From Legionella drancourtii LLAP12 (lineage in GTDB: Bacteria > Pseudomonadota > Gammaproteobacteria > Legionellales > Legionellaceae), in contig NZ_JH413850.1 of assembly GCF_000162755.2 (NCBI RefSeq), positions 132,673 to 166,904 of the forward strand: a DNA stretch of 34,232 bases. Reading direction: 5' to 3'. This document shows, in pieces, positions 17,698 to 26,223 of this stretch. The stretch's first letter is position 1, and each line of letters begins with the position of its first letter. The notes under the pieces were generated by a model. The model saw only the letters and a program-made list of their open reading frames with translations, searched no databases and was not told where the DNA came from. The position numbers were made by a program, and so were the translations under genes.

Positions 17698-18528
17698 TTA
17701 AATCAAAACAGAAAAAGTGCCTTTAACCCCATTCTGTACTAATTTTTGTTTAAAGCTATCCGCCATACTTTTATTATTAAACGGCCCTATTCGAACTATG
17801 TAATGTTTTTTATAGTGTTCGATAGACACCGGTGAGCGAGCAATACGGCCTAATTTTGCTTTTAATTCTTTTGCCAAAACTTCCGATGAAAACGCACCAG
17901 CTTGAATGTAATAATGCGCTTGCCCTGCTGGCCCCATTAGCGCCTCGACTTCAACAGGAGCAGTCCCTTTAGGAAATACACCGAGCTTTAAAGCCGCTGC
18001 GTAGGATAAATCAATAATTCTGTCTGAATGGAACGGTCCACGATCATTTACCTTTACAATAGCAACCTTCCCGTTATTCAAATTTTTTACGCGAACATAG
18101 GTAGGTAAAGGCAAGGTTTTGTGAGCTGCCGACATAACATACATGTCATAAGGTTCCCCACTGGACGTTCTTTGTTTGTGAAATTTTGTTCCATACCATG
18201 AAGCCATTCCACGTGCTTTATATTTGTGGGTATTAGCCATCACTTGGTAATTCTTGCCATCAACACGGTATTCTGTGGGATTGCCATAACGACTAATAGG
18301 TTCTTTAGTTGGGACGGGCTCTTTAAAACTAATTTGTTTTTGCTTTTTTGGAGCACCATCTTGCAATTGAGTATAGCGATTTCCCTTACTATTATACCGA
18401 TTATAAATGGCTTTATTTCGGCTACTGTTTACAGTTTTTTTATTCCCTGTTGATGCCGAGTTAAGAGACTGATTTGTCGTTTGGCAACCTGTTAAGAGTA
18501 TTGCTACAGCAATAAGTATCTTTCTCAT
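17698..18528 (-). CDS. rlpA: RlpA-like septal lipoprotein (DPBB and SPOR domains)
   Basis: A 276-aa outer-membrane lipoprotein. The lipobox LLTGC gives lipidation at Cys15. A Ser/Asn/Lys-rich linker follows. The double-psi beta-barrel of RlpA spans about 90-190, with GMASWYGTKFHKQRTSSGEPYD, the acid VNDRGPFHSDRIIDLS and the AAALKLG end. A C-terminal SPOR domain (about 203-276, YYIQAGAF and YIVRIGPF) binds denuded glycan strands at the division site. RlpA of Pseudomonas cleaves such strands. I chose the ATG at 18528, because the longer frame begins with a TTG three codons earlier. It is divergent from dacA, whereas in E. coli rlpA lies upstream of dacA in the same direction. Confidence 0.9.
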   Translation of the reverse strand: MRKILIAVAILLTGCQTTNQSLNSASTGNKKTVNSSRNKAIYNRYNSKGNRYTQLQDGAPKKQKQISFKEPVPTKEPISRYGNPTEYRVDGKNYQVMANTHKYKARGMASWYGTKFHKQRTSSGEPYDMYVMSAAHKTLPLPTYVRVKNLNNGKVAIVKVNDRGPFHSDRIIDLSYAAALKLGVFPKGTAPVEVEALMGPAGQAHYYIQAGAFSSEVLAKELKAKLGRIARSPVSIEHYKKHYIVRIGPFNNKSMADSFKQKLVQNGVKGTFSVLI

Positions 18529-18649
18529 AATTTCCAATTTGAAATAAATGTTTGCGGTTAATATACAGAAATCTCAATAAATTTCGAAGTTTTAATTAAA
18601 TTAATTTTATAACTTAAAAATAATTTAATATTTTTCCTCTGTTAATTGG

Positions 18650-18678
18650 TTGCCTGTAAAAGGCTGTGGTAAGATACT
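18650..18678 (+). promoter_or_regulatory. Promoter of the dacA-ybeD-lipB cluster
   Basis: TTGCCT (18650-18655), a 17-bp spacer and GATACT (18673-18678) form a sigma-70-type promoter. It starts transcription near 18685, about 20 nt before the dacA ATG. It lies in the 178-bp divergent region between rlpA and dacA. Confidence 0.5.
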
Positions 18679-18706
18679 CCGTTTTGTAACCATACCAGGT
18701 AAAACC

Positions 18707-19948
18707 ATGACACGCGCAACGTCTATTTTATTGACTACACTGTTTCTTATCACTTTATTTGTTCAATCAACAAGTACTTTTGCCAACCCCACAGATACGC
18801 TGGAACGACCACGACCTACGGCTGATTTAGAAAGACCGTCGCCAACAGTATCTAATAAGCCGCTCGTAACACCAGCAGCTCCGATTCTCAATGCTAAAGC
18901 CTATATTTTGATTGATGTAAACAGTGGTAAAGTCATCGCTGAAAAAAACAGTGAAGAACGCCTGCCTCCTGCGAGCCTAACAAAGATGATGACTTTATAT
19001 GTTATCTCTAACGCGCTTCATCATGAACAAATTCATTTAACTGATAGCGTTCGCGTCAGTAAAGATGCCTGGAAAATAGGTGGTTCACGCATGTTCATTA
19101 AAGAAGGTCAGCAAGTACCTGTTGAAGACCTGCTTAAAGGAATTATTGTTGATTCAGGTAATGATGCCTGTGTAGCTATGGCAGAACATATAGGCGGCAC
19201 AGAAAATTCATTCACCGACATCATGAACCAACAAGCACAAAACCTGGGCATGCAAAACAGCCACTTTACCGACAGCACTGGTTTACCTGATCCAAATCTA
19301 TATACAACGGCCAAAGATCTAGCAATTCTTGGACGGGCATTAATTGTCGATTTCCCACAATACTATGATTGGTACAAACAAAAATGGTTTACCTATAATG
19401 GTATACGCCAGCCAAATAGAAACCGTCTGCTATGGCGCGATAACCAAGTTGATGGACTAAAAACTGGCCACACAAGCGAAGCAGGTTTCTGCCTTGTATC
19501 TTCTGCAAAACGTGAGAATATGCGTTTATTAGCAGTGGTATTAGGTGAGCCCAATGACTCTTCACGTGCTGATGACAGTGAAAAACTATTAAATTACGGA
19601 TTTAGATTCTTTGAAACGCACCAATTATATAAATCAGGTCAATCAGTCACCGAACTCCCCCTTTATAAAGGTGCTGTAGATAAAATATCGATTGGTTTAA
19701 ATGAAGATCAATTCATTACTATCCCTACAGGTCAATACCAACGTCTTAATATTTCAACGAAAGTTCCTTCCTTTTTGGAAGCGCCTATTAAGAAAGGCGA
19801 CAAAATTGGTGATTTAGTTGTACAATTTGATAATAACATTGTATCAACACGCCCTATTTATGCCTTACAAGACGTTGAGTCAGGTGGCTTTTTCACCCGT
19901 GTTACAGACTCCATACGTTTGGCATTTAAGCGTTGGTTTGGCTCTTAA
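18707..19948 (+). CDS. dacA: D-alanyl-D-alanine carboxypeptidase (PBP5/6 type)
   Basis: A penicillin-binding protein that removes the terminal D-Ala of peptidoglycan pentapeptides in the periplasm. The 413-aa product has a signal peptide ending STFA near residue 26 and a short Pro-rich repeat (LERPRPTAD then LERPSPTVS). The peptidase S11 domain follows with the three active-site motifs: S90LTK93, S150GN and K252TG. The C-terminal beta-rich PBP5 domain comes next, and the end (ITDSIRLAFKRWFGS-like, here VTDSIRLAFKRWFGS) is an amphipathic membrane anchor. The ATG at 18707 is chosen because it begins the signal peptide and has AGGT upstream; the longer frame starts with a TTG that is the -35 box. 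The order dacA-ybeD-lipB matches E. coli. Confidence 0.95.
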   Translation: MTRATSILLTTLFLITLFVQSTSTFANPTDTLERPRPTADLERPSPTVSNKPLVTPAAPILNAKAYILIDVNSGKVIAEKNSEERLPPASLTKMMTLYVISNALHHEQIHLTDSVRVSKDAWKIGGSRMFIKEGQQVPVEDLLKGIIVDSGNDACVAMAEHIGGTENSFTDIMNQQAQNLGMQNSHFTDSTGLPDPNLYTTAKDLAILGRALIVDFPQYYDWYKQKWFTYNGIRQPNRNRLLWRDNQVDGLKTGHTSEAGFCLVSSAKRENMRLLAVVLGEPNDSSRADDSEKLLNYGFRFFETHQLYKSGQSVTELPLYKGAVDKISIGLNEDQFITIPTGQYQRLNISTKVPSFLEAPIKKGDKIGDLVVQFDNNIVSTRPIYALQDVESGGFFTRVTDSIRLAFKRWFGS

Positions 19949-19959
19949 GGACAAAGAGG

Positions 19960-20223
19960 ATGACGAAAACAACTCTAATTGAATTTCCCTGCCATTTTCC
20001 AATAAAAGTAATGGGGACAAACTCCCCTGCTTTTCTTGAGGAAATTAGAGAAATAACGCTCAAGCATTTTCCCAATATTGAGCAAGAGAAAATTACGCAT
20101 AAAAAAAGTAAAGGCAATAATTATCTAGCAATTACCGTAACAGTCTATGCGGAAAACCAAGCAATGCTTGATGCCTTCTATCAAGACATCACTAAGCATC
20201 CAGATATAAAAATGGTTCTATAA
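19960..20223 (+). CDS. ybeD: YbeD-family (DUF493) regulatory-like protein
   Basis: An 87-aa ACT-like small protein, exactly the length of E. coli YbeD. Recognised by [15 protein letters not shown] at the N-terminus, the middle segment [11 protein letters not shown] and the C-terminal PDIKMVL. The family has a ferredoxin-like fold resembling regulatory ACT domains, but no defined function. The start at 19960 is chosen for its AAGG site 9 nt upstream and the family length; longer frames begin at a non-ATG codon inside the end of dacA. Its TAA overlaps the lipB ATG (TAATG), implying coupled translation with lipB. The conserved linkage ybeD-lipB suggests a role near lipoylation, but this is unproven. 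Confidence 0.9.
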   Translation: MTKTTLIEFPCHFPIKVMGTNSPAFLEEIREITLKHFPNIEQEKITHKKSKGNNYLAITVTVYAENQAMLDAFYQDITKHPDIKMVL

Positions 20224-20822
20224 TGCAAATAAAACAACTCGGAGTTCAACGCTATACTGATGTTTGGCTGCAAATGAAAGAATTTACACAGAATCGCAAT
20301 GCCCAAACACAAGATGAACTCTGGTTGCTAGAACACTTTCCTATATACACTCAAGGTCAAGCAGGAAAACCTGAACATATCTTAAATCCTCAATCCATTC
20401 CAATAGTACAATCAGACCGTGGTGGCCAAGTAACTTATCATGGCCCAGGTCAATTAGTTGCTTATGTTTTAATGGATCTAAGCCGAAGAAACTTAGGAAT
20501 AAGAACGTTGGTTTCTCAATTAGAGCAAGTCTTAATATCTGTGCTCGCCCAGTATGATATAGATGCTGTCCTTCGTTGTGGTGCTCCCGGAGTCTATGTT
20601 CAAGAACAAAAAATTGCATCTATTGGCTTAAGAGTAAAAAATGGTTGTACTTATCATGGAATCGCGCTAAATGTAGATATGGATTTAAAACCATTTTTAG
20701 GAATTAACCCTTGTGGTTTTGCCCAAATGGAAATGACGCAAATAAGTCATTTTTATCCTAAAGTAGTATTAGAAGAAGTAAATCAGCAGTTTATGCAAAG
20801 TTTTCTACAACATTTTAACTAA
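20223..20822 (+). CDS. lipB: Octanoyl-ACP:protein octanoyltransferase LipB
   Basis: Transfers octanoate from acyl carrier protein to the lipoyl-domain lysines of E2 enzymes and GcvH. The 199-aa product shows [17 protein letters not shown] (65-81), CGAPGVYV, the catalytic Lys130 in EQKIASIG and Cys164 in [11 protein letters not shown]. All active-site residues are intact. It overlaps ybeD by one base and is followed 9 bp later by the DedA/PAP2 gene. lipA, which completes lipoate by sulfur insertion, is not in the window. Its main client here would be AceF with two lipoyl domains (10670-12277). Confidence 0.95.
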   Translation: MQIKQLGVQRYTDVWLQMKEFTQNRNAQTQDELWLLEHFPIYTQGQAGKPEHILNPQSIPIVQSDRGGQVTYHGPGQLVAYVLMDLSRRNLGIRTLVSQLEQVLISVLAQYDIDAVLRCGAPGVYVQEQKIASIGLRVKNGCTYHGIALNVDMDLKPFLGINPCGFAQMEMTQISHFYPKVVLEEVNQQFMQSFLQHFN

Positions 20823-20831
20823 TGGAACACT

Positions 20832-22871
20832 ATGGATTTGTTAGTAGATTATGTACAGCCCTTAACTAATTGGTTGCAACAAAATCCTCATTGGTCTTTA
20901 TTCATTACGTTTATTATTTCATTAGCAGAGTCTTTAGCAATTATCGGTAGCATTGTGCCAGGCAGTGTGACCATGACCGCAATTGGCATACTTGCAGGCT
21001 CAGGGATTATGCGCATTGATCTCACGCTGCTCGCCGCCGTATTAGGTGCCGTTGCAGGTGATAGTTTGAGTTATACTTTAGGATATGTTTACAGCGAACG
21101 CTTAGTTGATATTTGGCCCTTTAATAAATACCCGAGATGGTTGCAATACGGTAAAGATTTTTTTGCAATGCACGGAGGAAAAAGTGTATTAATCGGTCGA
21201 TTTATCGGGCCTTTGCGCTCGATAATACCGGTAATTGCTGGAATATTACATATGAAGCATTGGCATTTTTTGATCGCCAACGTGCTTTCAGCCATCGGCT
21301 GGGCCCTGCTCTATGTAATGCCAGGAGTCGTTATTGGCGCTGCAGGCCATGAACTTTCCGCAGAAAGCGCTACCCGTTTATTTATATTGATCTTAATCTT
21401 ACTGGCCGGGAGCTGGGTGCTCAGCCTAATGGTAAAATGGCTGATCAGTAAATTAAACTCCCTTTTGAACCAGAATTTGCATGCTTTATGGATACGATTA
21501 AAAAGGAGATCTCTCTTTGCCAAACTATGCAAAGCCATTACCCCGAAAAATGAGGAAAATCACTACACAACAGCCAGTTTTGCATTAATTGCCTTGTTTT
21601 GTCTCTTCTGTTTCCTTGCGCTGATGGGATTAACCATTCAAGGTCAGTGGATTAGCGTTATTAATGTTCCTGTCCATTTATTTCTTCAAAGTTTCCATAC
21701 CTTAGTATTAGAAGCATTTTTTATTTTTTGCACTCAATTAACCTCAACATTAACAATCATTGGTTTATTTCTCATTTGCAGCGGCTGGTCTATTTATCAT
21801 AAGAAACCCCGAATAATAATTTATCTAAGTAGCTTAATTATTTTTACTTGTCTATTTGCACAGTTATTAACTTATTGCATCAGTATGCCAAGACCAACTG
21901 GATTAGTAGTCATGATGCCTGGTTCATCATTTCCAGCCACTCATCTTATGGTTGCTACAGCCTTTTATGGATTTATGTTGTTTTACATTAATAAAATCCA
22001 TTCGTTGTTTACAAACACGCTAAAAACGTTTGTATTTACTATTCTAGGATTAAGTGGCTTAGGAGCACTTTATCTAGGTGATTATTGGCTTACCGATGTA
22101 TTAGCGGCTTATTTTTCTGGTGCAGTAATTAGTTTATTTTGTTGTTTAATTTACAGAAAAAATAATTTAACAACAGAAGAAATCACAAAATCAGCCCCCA
22201 TGATTTTTTCACTATTTCTAGGCCTCTTGTTGACAACCACCATATCAACTTATTTAAATTTCCGCACCCTAACCTATAATCACACGCCATATCGTAAAGA
22301 ATTTGCGCTAAGCGAAACCATGTGGTGGAACCAACAAAAGCCTATATTACCTATTTATCGGCTCAACCGTATTGGCAAACGAATCAGTTTGTTAAACATT
22401 GAATATTCTGGTGATTTGGACGTACTGGAGGAACATTTAACACTTAATGGCTGGGAAACACATACAGAATCATTTTTCATTAATTTGCTCACTTGGATAA
22501 ATAATCAATCTAACAGAGTTAAATTGCCATTACTCACGCAATTGTATGAAAACAAAGCCCCTTCGTTGATTATGCTCTACACCGATAGCCAGACGAAACT
22601 AACTTTAGAGTTAAGAGTTTGGGAATCGAATTACAATTTATCAGAATCAAACAAACCTTTGTGGATTGGTAGCATCCACCCAAGTACGCCACTAAATAAT
22701 ATGTCCGCTAATGATCCGACATACCCATCTAAATTAATCGATCCATTAATGTATTTATTACCGACTAAAAATCCATTCATTATTAAGAAAATTATGCTGC
22801 CAAGTACTTTGATTAAAACAACAATCTATCCAACTCAACCCTACATTATTTTAATTAAAAAATGCCCATAA
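20832..22871 (+). CDS. DedA - PAP2-like - LssY C-terminal fusion membrane protein
   Basis: A 679-aa inner-membrane protein with three parts. Residues 1-205 are a DedA/VTT domain (ESLAIIGSIVPGSV, GDSLSYTLGY, GRFIGPLRSIIPVIAGILHM with the conserved G-x-R-F-I/x-P-x-R). Residues about 245-440 are a PAP2-like multi-helix domain. Residues about 490-640 are a soluble LssY_C-like region (PIYRLNRIGKRISLLNIEYSGDLDVL). DedA proteins carry lipids such as undecaprenyl phosphate and PAP2 enzymes dephosphorylate lipid pyrophosphates, so the fusion suggests lipid-carrier recycling. However, the PAP2 catalytic set is broken: the motif-1 Lys is T347, motif 2 reads PATH instead of PSGH, and motif-3 Arg and His are A412 and Y418. 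Related to L. pneumophila LssY, but the lssABD transport genes are not adjacent. Confidence 0.85.
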   Translation: MDLLVDYVQPLTNWLQQNPHWSLFITFIISLAESLAIIGSIVPGSVTMTAIGILAGSGIMRIDLTLLAAVLGAVAGDSLSYTLGYVYSERLVDIWPFNKYPRWLQYGKDFFAMHGGKSVLIGRFIGPLRSIIPVIAGILHMKHWHFLIANVLSAIGWALLYVMPGVVIGAAGHELSAESATRLFILILILLAGSWVLSLMVKWLISKLNSLLNQNLHALWIRLKRRSLFAKLCKAITPKNEENHYTTASFALIALFCLFCFLALMGLTIQGQWISVINVPVHLFLQSFHTLVLEAFFIFCTQLTSTLTIIGLFLICSGWSIYHKKPRIIIYLSSLIIFTCLFAQLLTYCISMPRPTGLVVMMPGSSFPATHLMVATAFYGFMLFYINKIHSLFTNTLKTFVFTILGLSGLGALYLGDYWLTDVLAAYFSGAVISLFCCLIYRKNNLTTEEITKSAPMIFSLFLGLLLTTTISTYLNFRTLTYNHTPYRKEFALSETMWWNQQKPILPIYRLNRIGKRISLLNIEYSGDLDVLEEHLTLNGWETHTESFFINLLTWINNQSNRVKLPLLTQLYENKAPSLIMLYTDSQTKLTLELRVWESNYNLSESNKPLWIGSIHPSTPLNNMSANDPTYPSKLIDPLMYLLPTKNPFIIKKIMLPSTLIKTTIYPTQPYIILIKKCP

Positions 22872-23066
22872 TAAGGATGAATGATTAAATAAAGATTCAG
22901 ATGAAAAAACAACATAAATCAATTAATTTCTTAACTTATATTCGATATTATTTTATTAAATCTAAAAAATAATTTTTAAAACTTAAAGTTTATTCCTTTT
23001 CTCTAATAACTGTTTCTTATATCCATACAGTGGTGACAATCTAGAATCGATACTTTGTTACATAAT

Positions 23067-23205
23067 TCAACTCGCTAATGCCGCGAATACATGCAGGAGA
23101 TCATTATTAATAACTCTTAATAAAGCTTTTTCAGGACCAGTAGGCTCACATCGCCCCTGCTCCCAATTTCTTAAAACTCCTAAATTGATATCAGGTGAGG
23201 AGCAC
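23067..23205 (-). pseudogene. XRE-type antitoxin C-terminal relic (HigA/NadS-like)
   Basis: Read on the minus strand, about 46 codons give SPDINLGVLRNWEQGRCEPT, then GPEKALLRVINNDLLHVFAALAS and a stop. This is the recognition helix and C-terminal tail of the helix-turn-helix antitoxins of the HigA/NadS group (TLRNWEQGRRxPTGPAxALLRV). The N-terminal half is missing: the frame runs into a stop within a short repeat at 23207-23225, and no toxin gene is seen. The rest of 22872-23317 is AT-rich with no supportable gene. Confidence 0.62.
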
Positions 23206-23206
23206 T

Positions 23207-23225
23207 TATCCCGAACTTAGGTTAA
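23207..23225. repeat. 19-bp interspersed repeat, copy 1
   Basis: TATCCCGAACTTAGGTTAA, matching 26280-26298 at 18 of 19 positions in the same orientation. It marks the breakpoint of the antitoxin relic, so it may be the end of a small repeat element or a deletion scar. Confidence 0.5.
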
Positions 23226-23317
23226 TTTGGCTCATTTAACTGCTAGCCATAAATTTAAAATGCTGATATAACTATATAAATTTCTGAATAATTAACTCCA
23301 ATTGTGAGATTAGTTCA

Positions 23318-23914
23318 ATGTATACACTGGCTAAAATTATCCAATATTTTTTTCCGTTAATTGCTCTAATACTCTTAATTATTGGCATACGACGTAGAAC
23401 TATCCATTACGTAATTTCCTCTCTATGGCTAGGCCTTATTGCAATACTAATTCACTTTCAATTTTCAGGAAACCAAATTTTTGGTAGTTACTTTGATTAC
23501 ATCAATACGGGAATTTATTCCTTTACCTTATTGGTACTCTTAATTGCATTAATGAGCGTACTCTCGCACTTAAGTGTTGATAACAAACTGTTTCGATATA
23601 TCTGCAGCTTTATTAATGCATTTATAGTTGTAGGCGCTCTATTAGTTATTATAAATCTTTGGATCAATGCCTTTTTCATTGAAAATAAAAAAGAAGGCAC
23701 GCCAGTAATGCAAGTTGCACTTTTTGATAAACCAAAATACTGTCATTATAAATACGTATTTTATAAAGTATCTCCTGATGGATCCGTCATGTATCTTTGC
23801 CCTAACTACTATGGATTCATCGCATCGGTTGGACATTTAGCAACAAGCCCAGATTTTGTTACAAATCAATTACATTTATCTACAAAAAAGAAACACGACG
23901 CAACAAAAAAATAA
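23318..23914 (+). CDS. Small membrane protein of unknown function
   Basis: A 198-aa protein I do not recognise. Hydrophobic segments are at about residues 8-24, 31-47, 64-82 and 92-116, so four membrane helices, with a short hydrophilic loop (SGNQIFGSYFDYINTG) between the second and third. A C-terminal tail of about 75 residues contains two cysteines (CHYKYVFYKVSPDGSVMYLC), possibly a periplasmic disulfide, and ends in a Lys-rich stretch. It follows the LssY-like gene in the same direction after 446 bp. In L. pneumophila lssY is followed by the membrane-protein gene lssZ, so a relation to LssZ is conceivable but cannot be checked here. No obvious ribosome site; the start at 23318 is the first ATG. 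Confidence 0.6.
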   Translation: MYTLAKIIQYFFPLIALILLIIGIRRRTIHYVISSLWLGLIAILIHFQFSGNQIFGSYFDYINTGIYSFTLLVLLIALMSVLSHLSVDNKLFRYICSFINAFIVVGALLVIINLWINAFFIENKKEGTPVMQVALFDKPKYCHYKYVFYKVSPDGSVMYLCPNYYGFIASVGHLATSPDFVTNQLHLSTKKKHDATKK

Positions 23915-23996
23915 GCATTGCCTTGTTGAAGTCCAGGCTTTGATAAACCTTTAGTCTGGGAAATTTGAATTGTTCTAAGGACTGTTATTTGTTACC

Positions 23997-24728
23997 ATGC
24001 CTATAATTTATCTGTTTAGTATCAATATGAAGCGGTTTATTACCTTTATCATAATGTTTTTAAGCCTAAATAGCTATGCGATGACCCACAAGCTTAATTG
24101 GGATCAAGCAGTTGATCGTGCCATAAAACGTTATGGTTTACGAGTCGAACCTCAGCTTAAATCTTATTTCAAAAAAGCTGGCGTCAGCTACCCTCCGCGC
24201 AATATTGCTCTGCTGGCATTTAAGTCTGAACGTAAAGTCGAACTTTGGGCAAAAAACCAAGATCAGGGCTGGAAGCACGTTCATAATTATCCTTTAACCG
24301 GATTTAGCGGACGATTAGGGCCCAAGCTACGTGAAAACGATAAACAAATACCTGAGGGCGTCTATAAATTAGTTAATTTTAATCCATTCAGCAGCATGCA
24401 TTTATCCATGATGATTAATTATCCGAATAACTATGACCGGCAAAAAGGTTATCAAGATGGGAGAAGAAATTTAGGTAATAATATTTTCATTCATGGTAAA
24501 AATTTATCTGTGGGGTGTTTGGCGATTGGTGATTTGGCTATTGATCAATTGTTTATCTTGGCTCGTCGTGTCGGCTTAGAACATATTCAAGTAATTATTG
24601 CACCCAATGATTTGCGCAATAAAAAACCATCAACATCGACTTTTGCTCAGCCTAGATGGTTGCCTGAGTTGTACAAGCAAATTGCTGAATCACTTAAACC
24701 CTTTGATAAGAGTACTTATACTACTTGA
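23997..24728 (+). CDS. L,D-transpeptidase family protein (YkuD/ErfK-type, YafK-like)
   Basis: An exported 243-aa protein with the YkuD catalytic motif: IHGKNLSVGC with His166 and the nucleophile Cys174. Such enzymes form 3-3 peptidoglycan crosslinks, attach lipoproteins, or (YafK/DpaA) release them. The layout, with LLAFKSERKVELWAK, a GRLGPKLRENDKQIPEGVY substrate-loop region and a spaced HGxxxSxGC, most resembles the YafK group. A signal peptide ends near SYA at residue 28. The true start may be the ATG at 24027 (MKRFITFIIMFLSLNSYA, a classic signal sequence); neither start has a good ribosome site. It stands alone between the membrane-protein gene and the cNMP-CPBP gene. Confidence 0.85.
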   Translation: MPIIYLFSINMKRFITFIIMFLSLNSYAMTHKLNWDQAVDRAIKRYGLRVEPQLKSYFKKAGVSYPPRNIALLAFKSERKVELWAKNQDQGWKHVHNYPLTGFSGRLGPKLRENDKQIPEGVYKLVNFNPFSSMHLSMMINYPNNYDRQKGYQDGRRNLGNNIFIHGKNLSVGCLAIGDLAIDQLFILARRVGLEHIQVIIAPNDLRNKKPSTSTFAQPRWLPELYKQIAESLKPFDKSTYTT

Positions 24729-24882
24729 TGCGCCCGCACAACATATAGACTGAGCTTTCAACCTACGCTGGATTTGTCCTTAGCTTAAACTGACAAAATA
24801 CTTCAGGTCAGCAACCTAATCAAGGCTAAAAAATTACTCCATAATTCATATCCTCTTTCAAAAAATAAAATCCCTGTGTAAG

Positions 24883-24912
24883 TTGTATATCTAAGAAAAT
24901 TTGTACTATTCT
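24883..24912 (+). promoter_or_regulatory. Candidate promoter of the cNMP-CPBP gene
   Basis: TTGTAT (24883-24888), an 18-bp spacer and TATTCT (24907-24912) would start transcription near 24919, just upstream of the ATG at 24941. Otherwise the 212-bp gap 24729-24940 shows nothing notable. Confidence 0.3.
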
Positions 24913-24940
24913 AAATAGAGTATCAAATCATGGAATTTCT

Positions 24941-26194
24941 ATGGATAAACTGTTCTCCTATTCCAATCTGGTTAAAAAATTTAAACCTTCCCTATTTTGG
25001 TTATCAACATCAACTGCCAATCATCTGAAGAAAAATATAAATGCCCACAAAGTGCTCACTGAAGAATTCACACCGGAAGAACTAGCTGAATTTTATGACG
25101 TGTTAGGAACTCAATTATCCATCCCCCAAGGGAAAGTTATTTTTCATGAAAATGATGAGGCCGATGCGTTTTACATTATTCTCAATGGCGAAGCAGAAGT
25201 ATATATTAATACCCACCATCACCTCCATGGTTTGCATTCACATGTATTAGCAACCTTAAAAAAAGACGATGTAATCGGTGATATGGCTCTTATTGAAAAT
25301 AAACCACGCTCCGCGTCGCTTAGGGCAAAATCAGATTTATCCGTATTGAGTTTTAAATTACTGGAAGTGAGAAAACATCCGCATATAACGTTGCTTTTGA
25401 CGCGTAACATGGCAAAAATGTTGTCAGAAAAGATTCGTTATACAAATCAAATTACCGTAAAAAAAATGGAGGAGAGTTTAGAACAAGCTGAAGCACGCAA
25501 TGTGTTGGGGGTTTTCATGGTTGCGATGTTCTGGCTCATCAGCCTATACACCATATCCCTTACCTCATTGATTGATATGGGAAAACATTTAGCAAATAAT
25601 ACTTTTCTTTCGGTTGGGTTAATTTTCTTTTTTGCACTAGGTACTTTAAGTGCTATGCGTCTAACAGGATTACCATTAAAACATTTTGGAATTACACTAC
25701 AAGATTGGCCGAAAAAAATAGTGCAAGCGTTAATCTATTCGTTACCAATCATGATGTTATTTGTGCTCATTAAAGCTTATCTCGTCTATTTTGGAGCGAA
25801 TCCACAACACGTGGCTGTTTTTTCTGGATTTTCTGAAGGAATAGTTGATGGTACATTTAGTTGGCAATTTTATTTAATGCTCATATTTTTATATACACTT
25901 TTCTCCCCTATACAAGAATTAATAGCACGTTGCGCTTTGCAATCTACTTTTTTCTCTTTTTTGCCTGGCAATGAAATGTTTCGCAAATGGAATGCAATTC
26001 TTTTATCGAATCTTATTTTTTCATCCGTTCATTCCCATTTAAGCTTAATGTTTGCAACACTTACGTTCATACCTGGTTTATATTGGGGATGGTTATTTTA
26101 TAAGCAACATTCATTTATTGGTGTCTCAATTGCGCATATTGTAGTTGGCGTTTGGGGGGTTTTTATTATTGGTGCGAAAGGGATAATCTATTAA
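24941..26194 (+). CDS. Cyclic-nucleotide-binding domain fused to CPBP membrane protease
   Basis: A 417-aa protein with two recognisable parts. Residues about 40-165 are a cyclic-nucleotide-binding domain: FHENDEADAFYIILNGEAEVYI, then the phosphate-binding cassette IGDMALIENKPRSASLRA, in which the usual GE is GD but the Arg-Ser-Ala core is kept. Residues about 188-417 hold some seven to eight membrane helices with a CPBP (Abi/CAAX prenyl-protease-like) domain: QELIAR with E326 and R330 (the usual first Glu is Gln), FSSVHSH with His364, and SIAHIVVG with His399. This suggests an intramembrane protease or related activity controlled by a cytoplasmic nucleotide signal. The substrate is unknown, and the weakened EE motif leaves activity open. 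Single gene, convergent with rluB. Confidence 0.85.
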   Translation: MDKLFSYSNLVKKFKPSLFWLSTSTANHLKKNINAHKVLTEEFTPEELAEFYDVLGTQLSIPQGKVIFHENDEADAFYIILNGEAEVYINTHHHLHGLHSHVLATLKKDDVIGDMALIENKPRSASLRAKSDLSVLSFKLLEVRKHPHITLLLTRNMAKMLSEKIRYTNQITVKKMEESLEQAEARNVLGVFMVAMFWLISLYTISLTSLIDMGKHLANNTFLSVGLIFFFALGTLSAMRLTGLPLKHFGITLQDWPKKIVQALIYSLPIMMLFVLIKAYLVYFGANPQHVAVFSGFSEGIVDGTFSWQFYLMLIFLYTLFSPIQELIARCALQSTFFSFLPGNEMFRKWNAILLSNLIFSSVHSHLSLMFATLTFIPGLYWGWLFYKQHSFIGVSIAHIVVGVWGVFIIGAKGIIY

Positions 26195-26223
26195 AAATAT
26201 AGTACTATCCTATAGATAATAAC

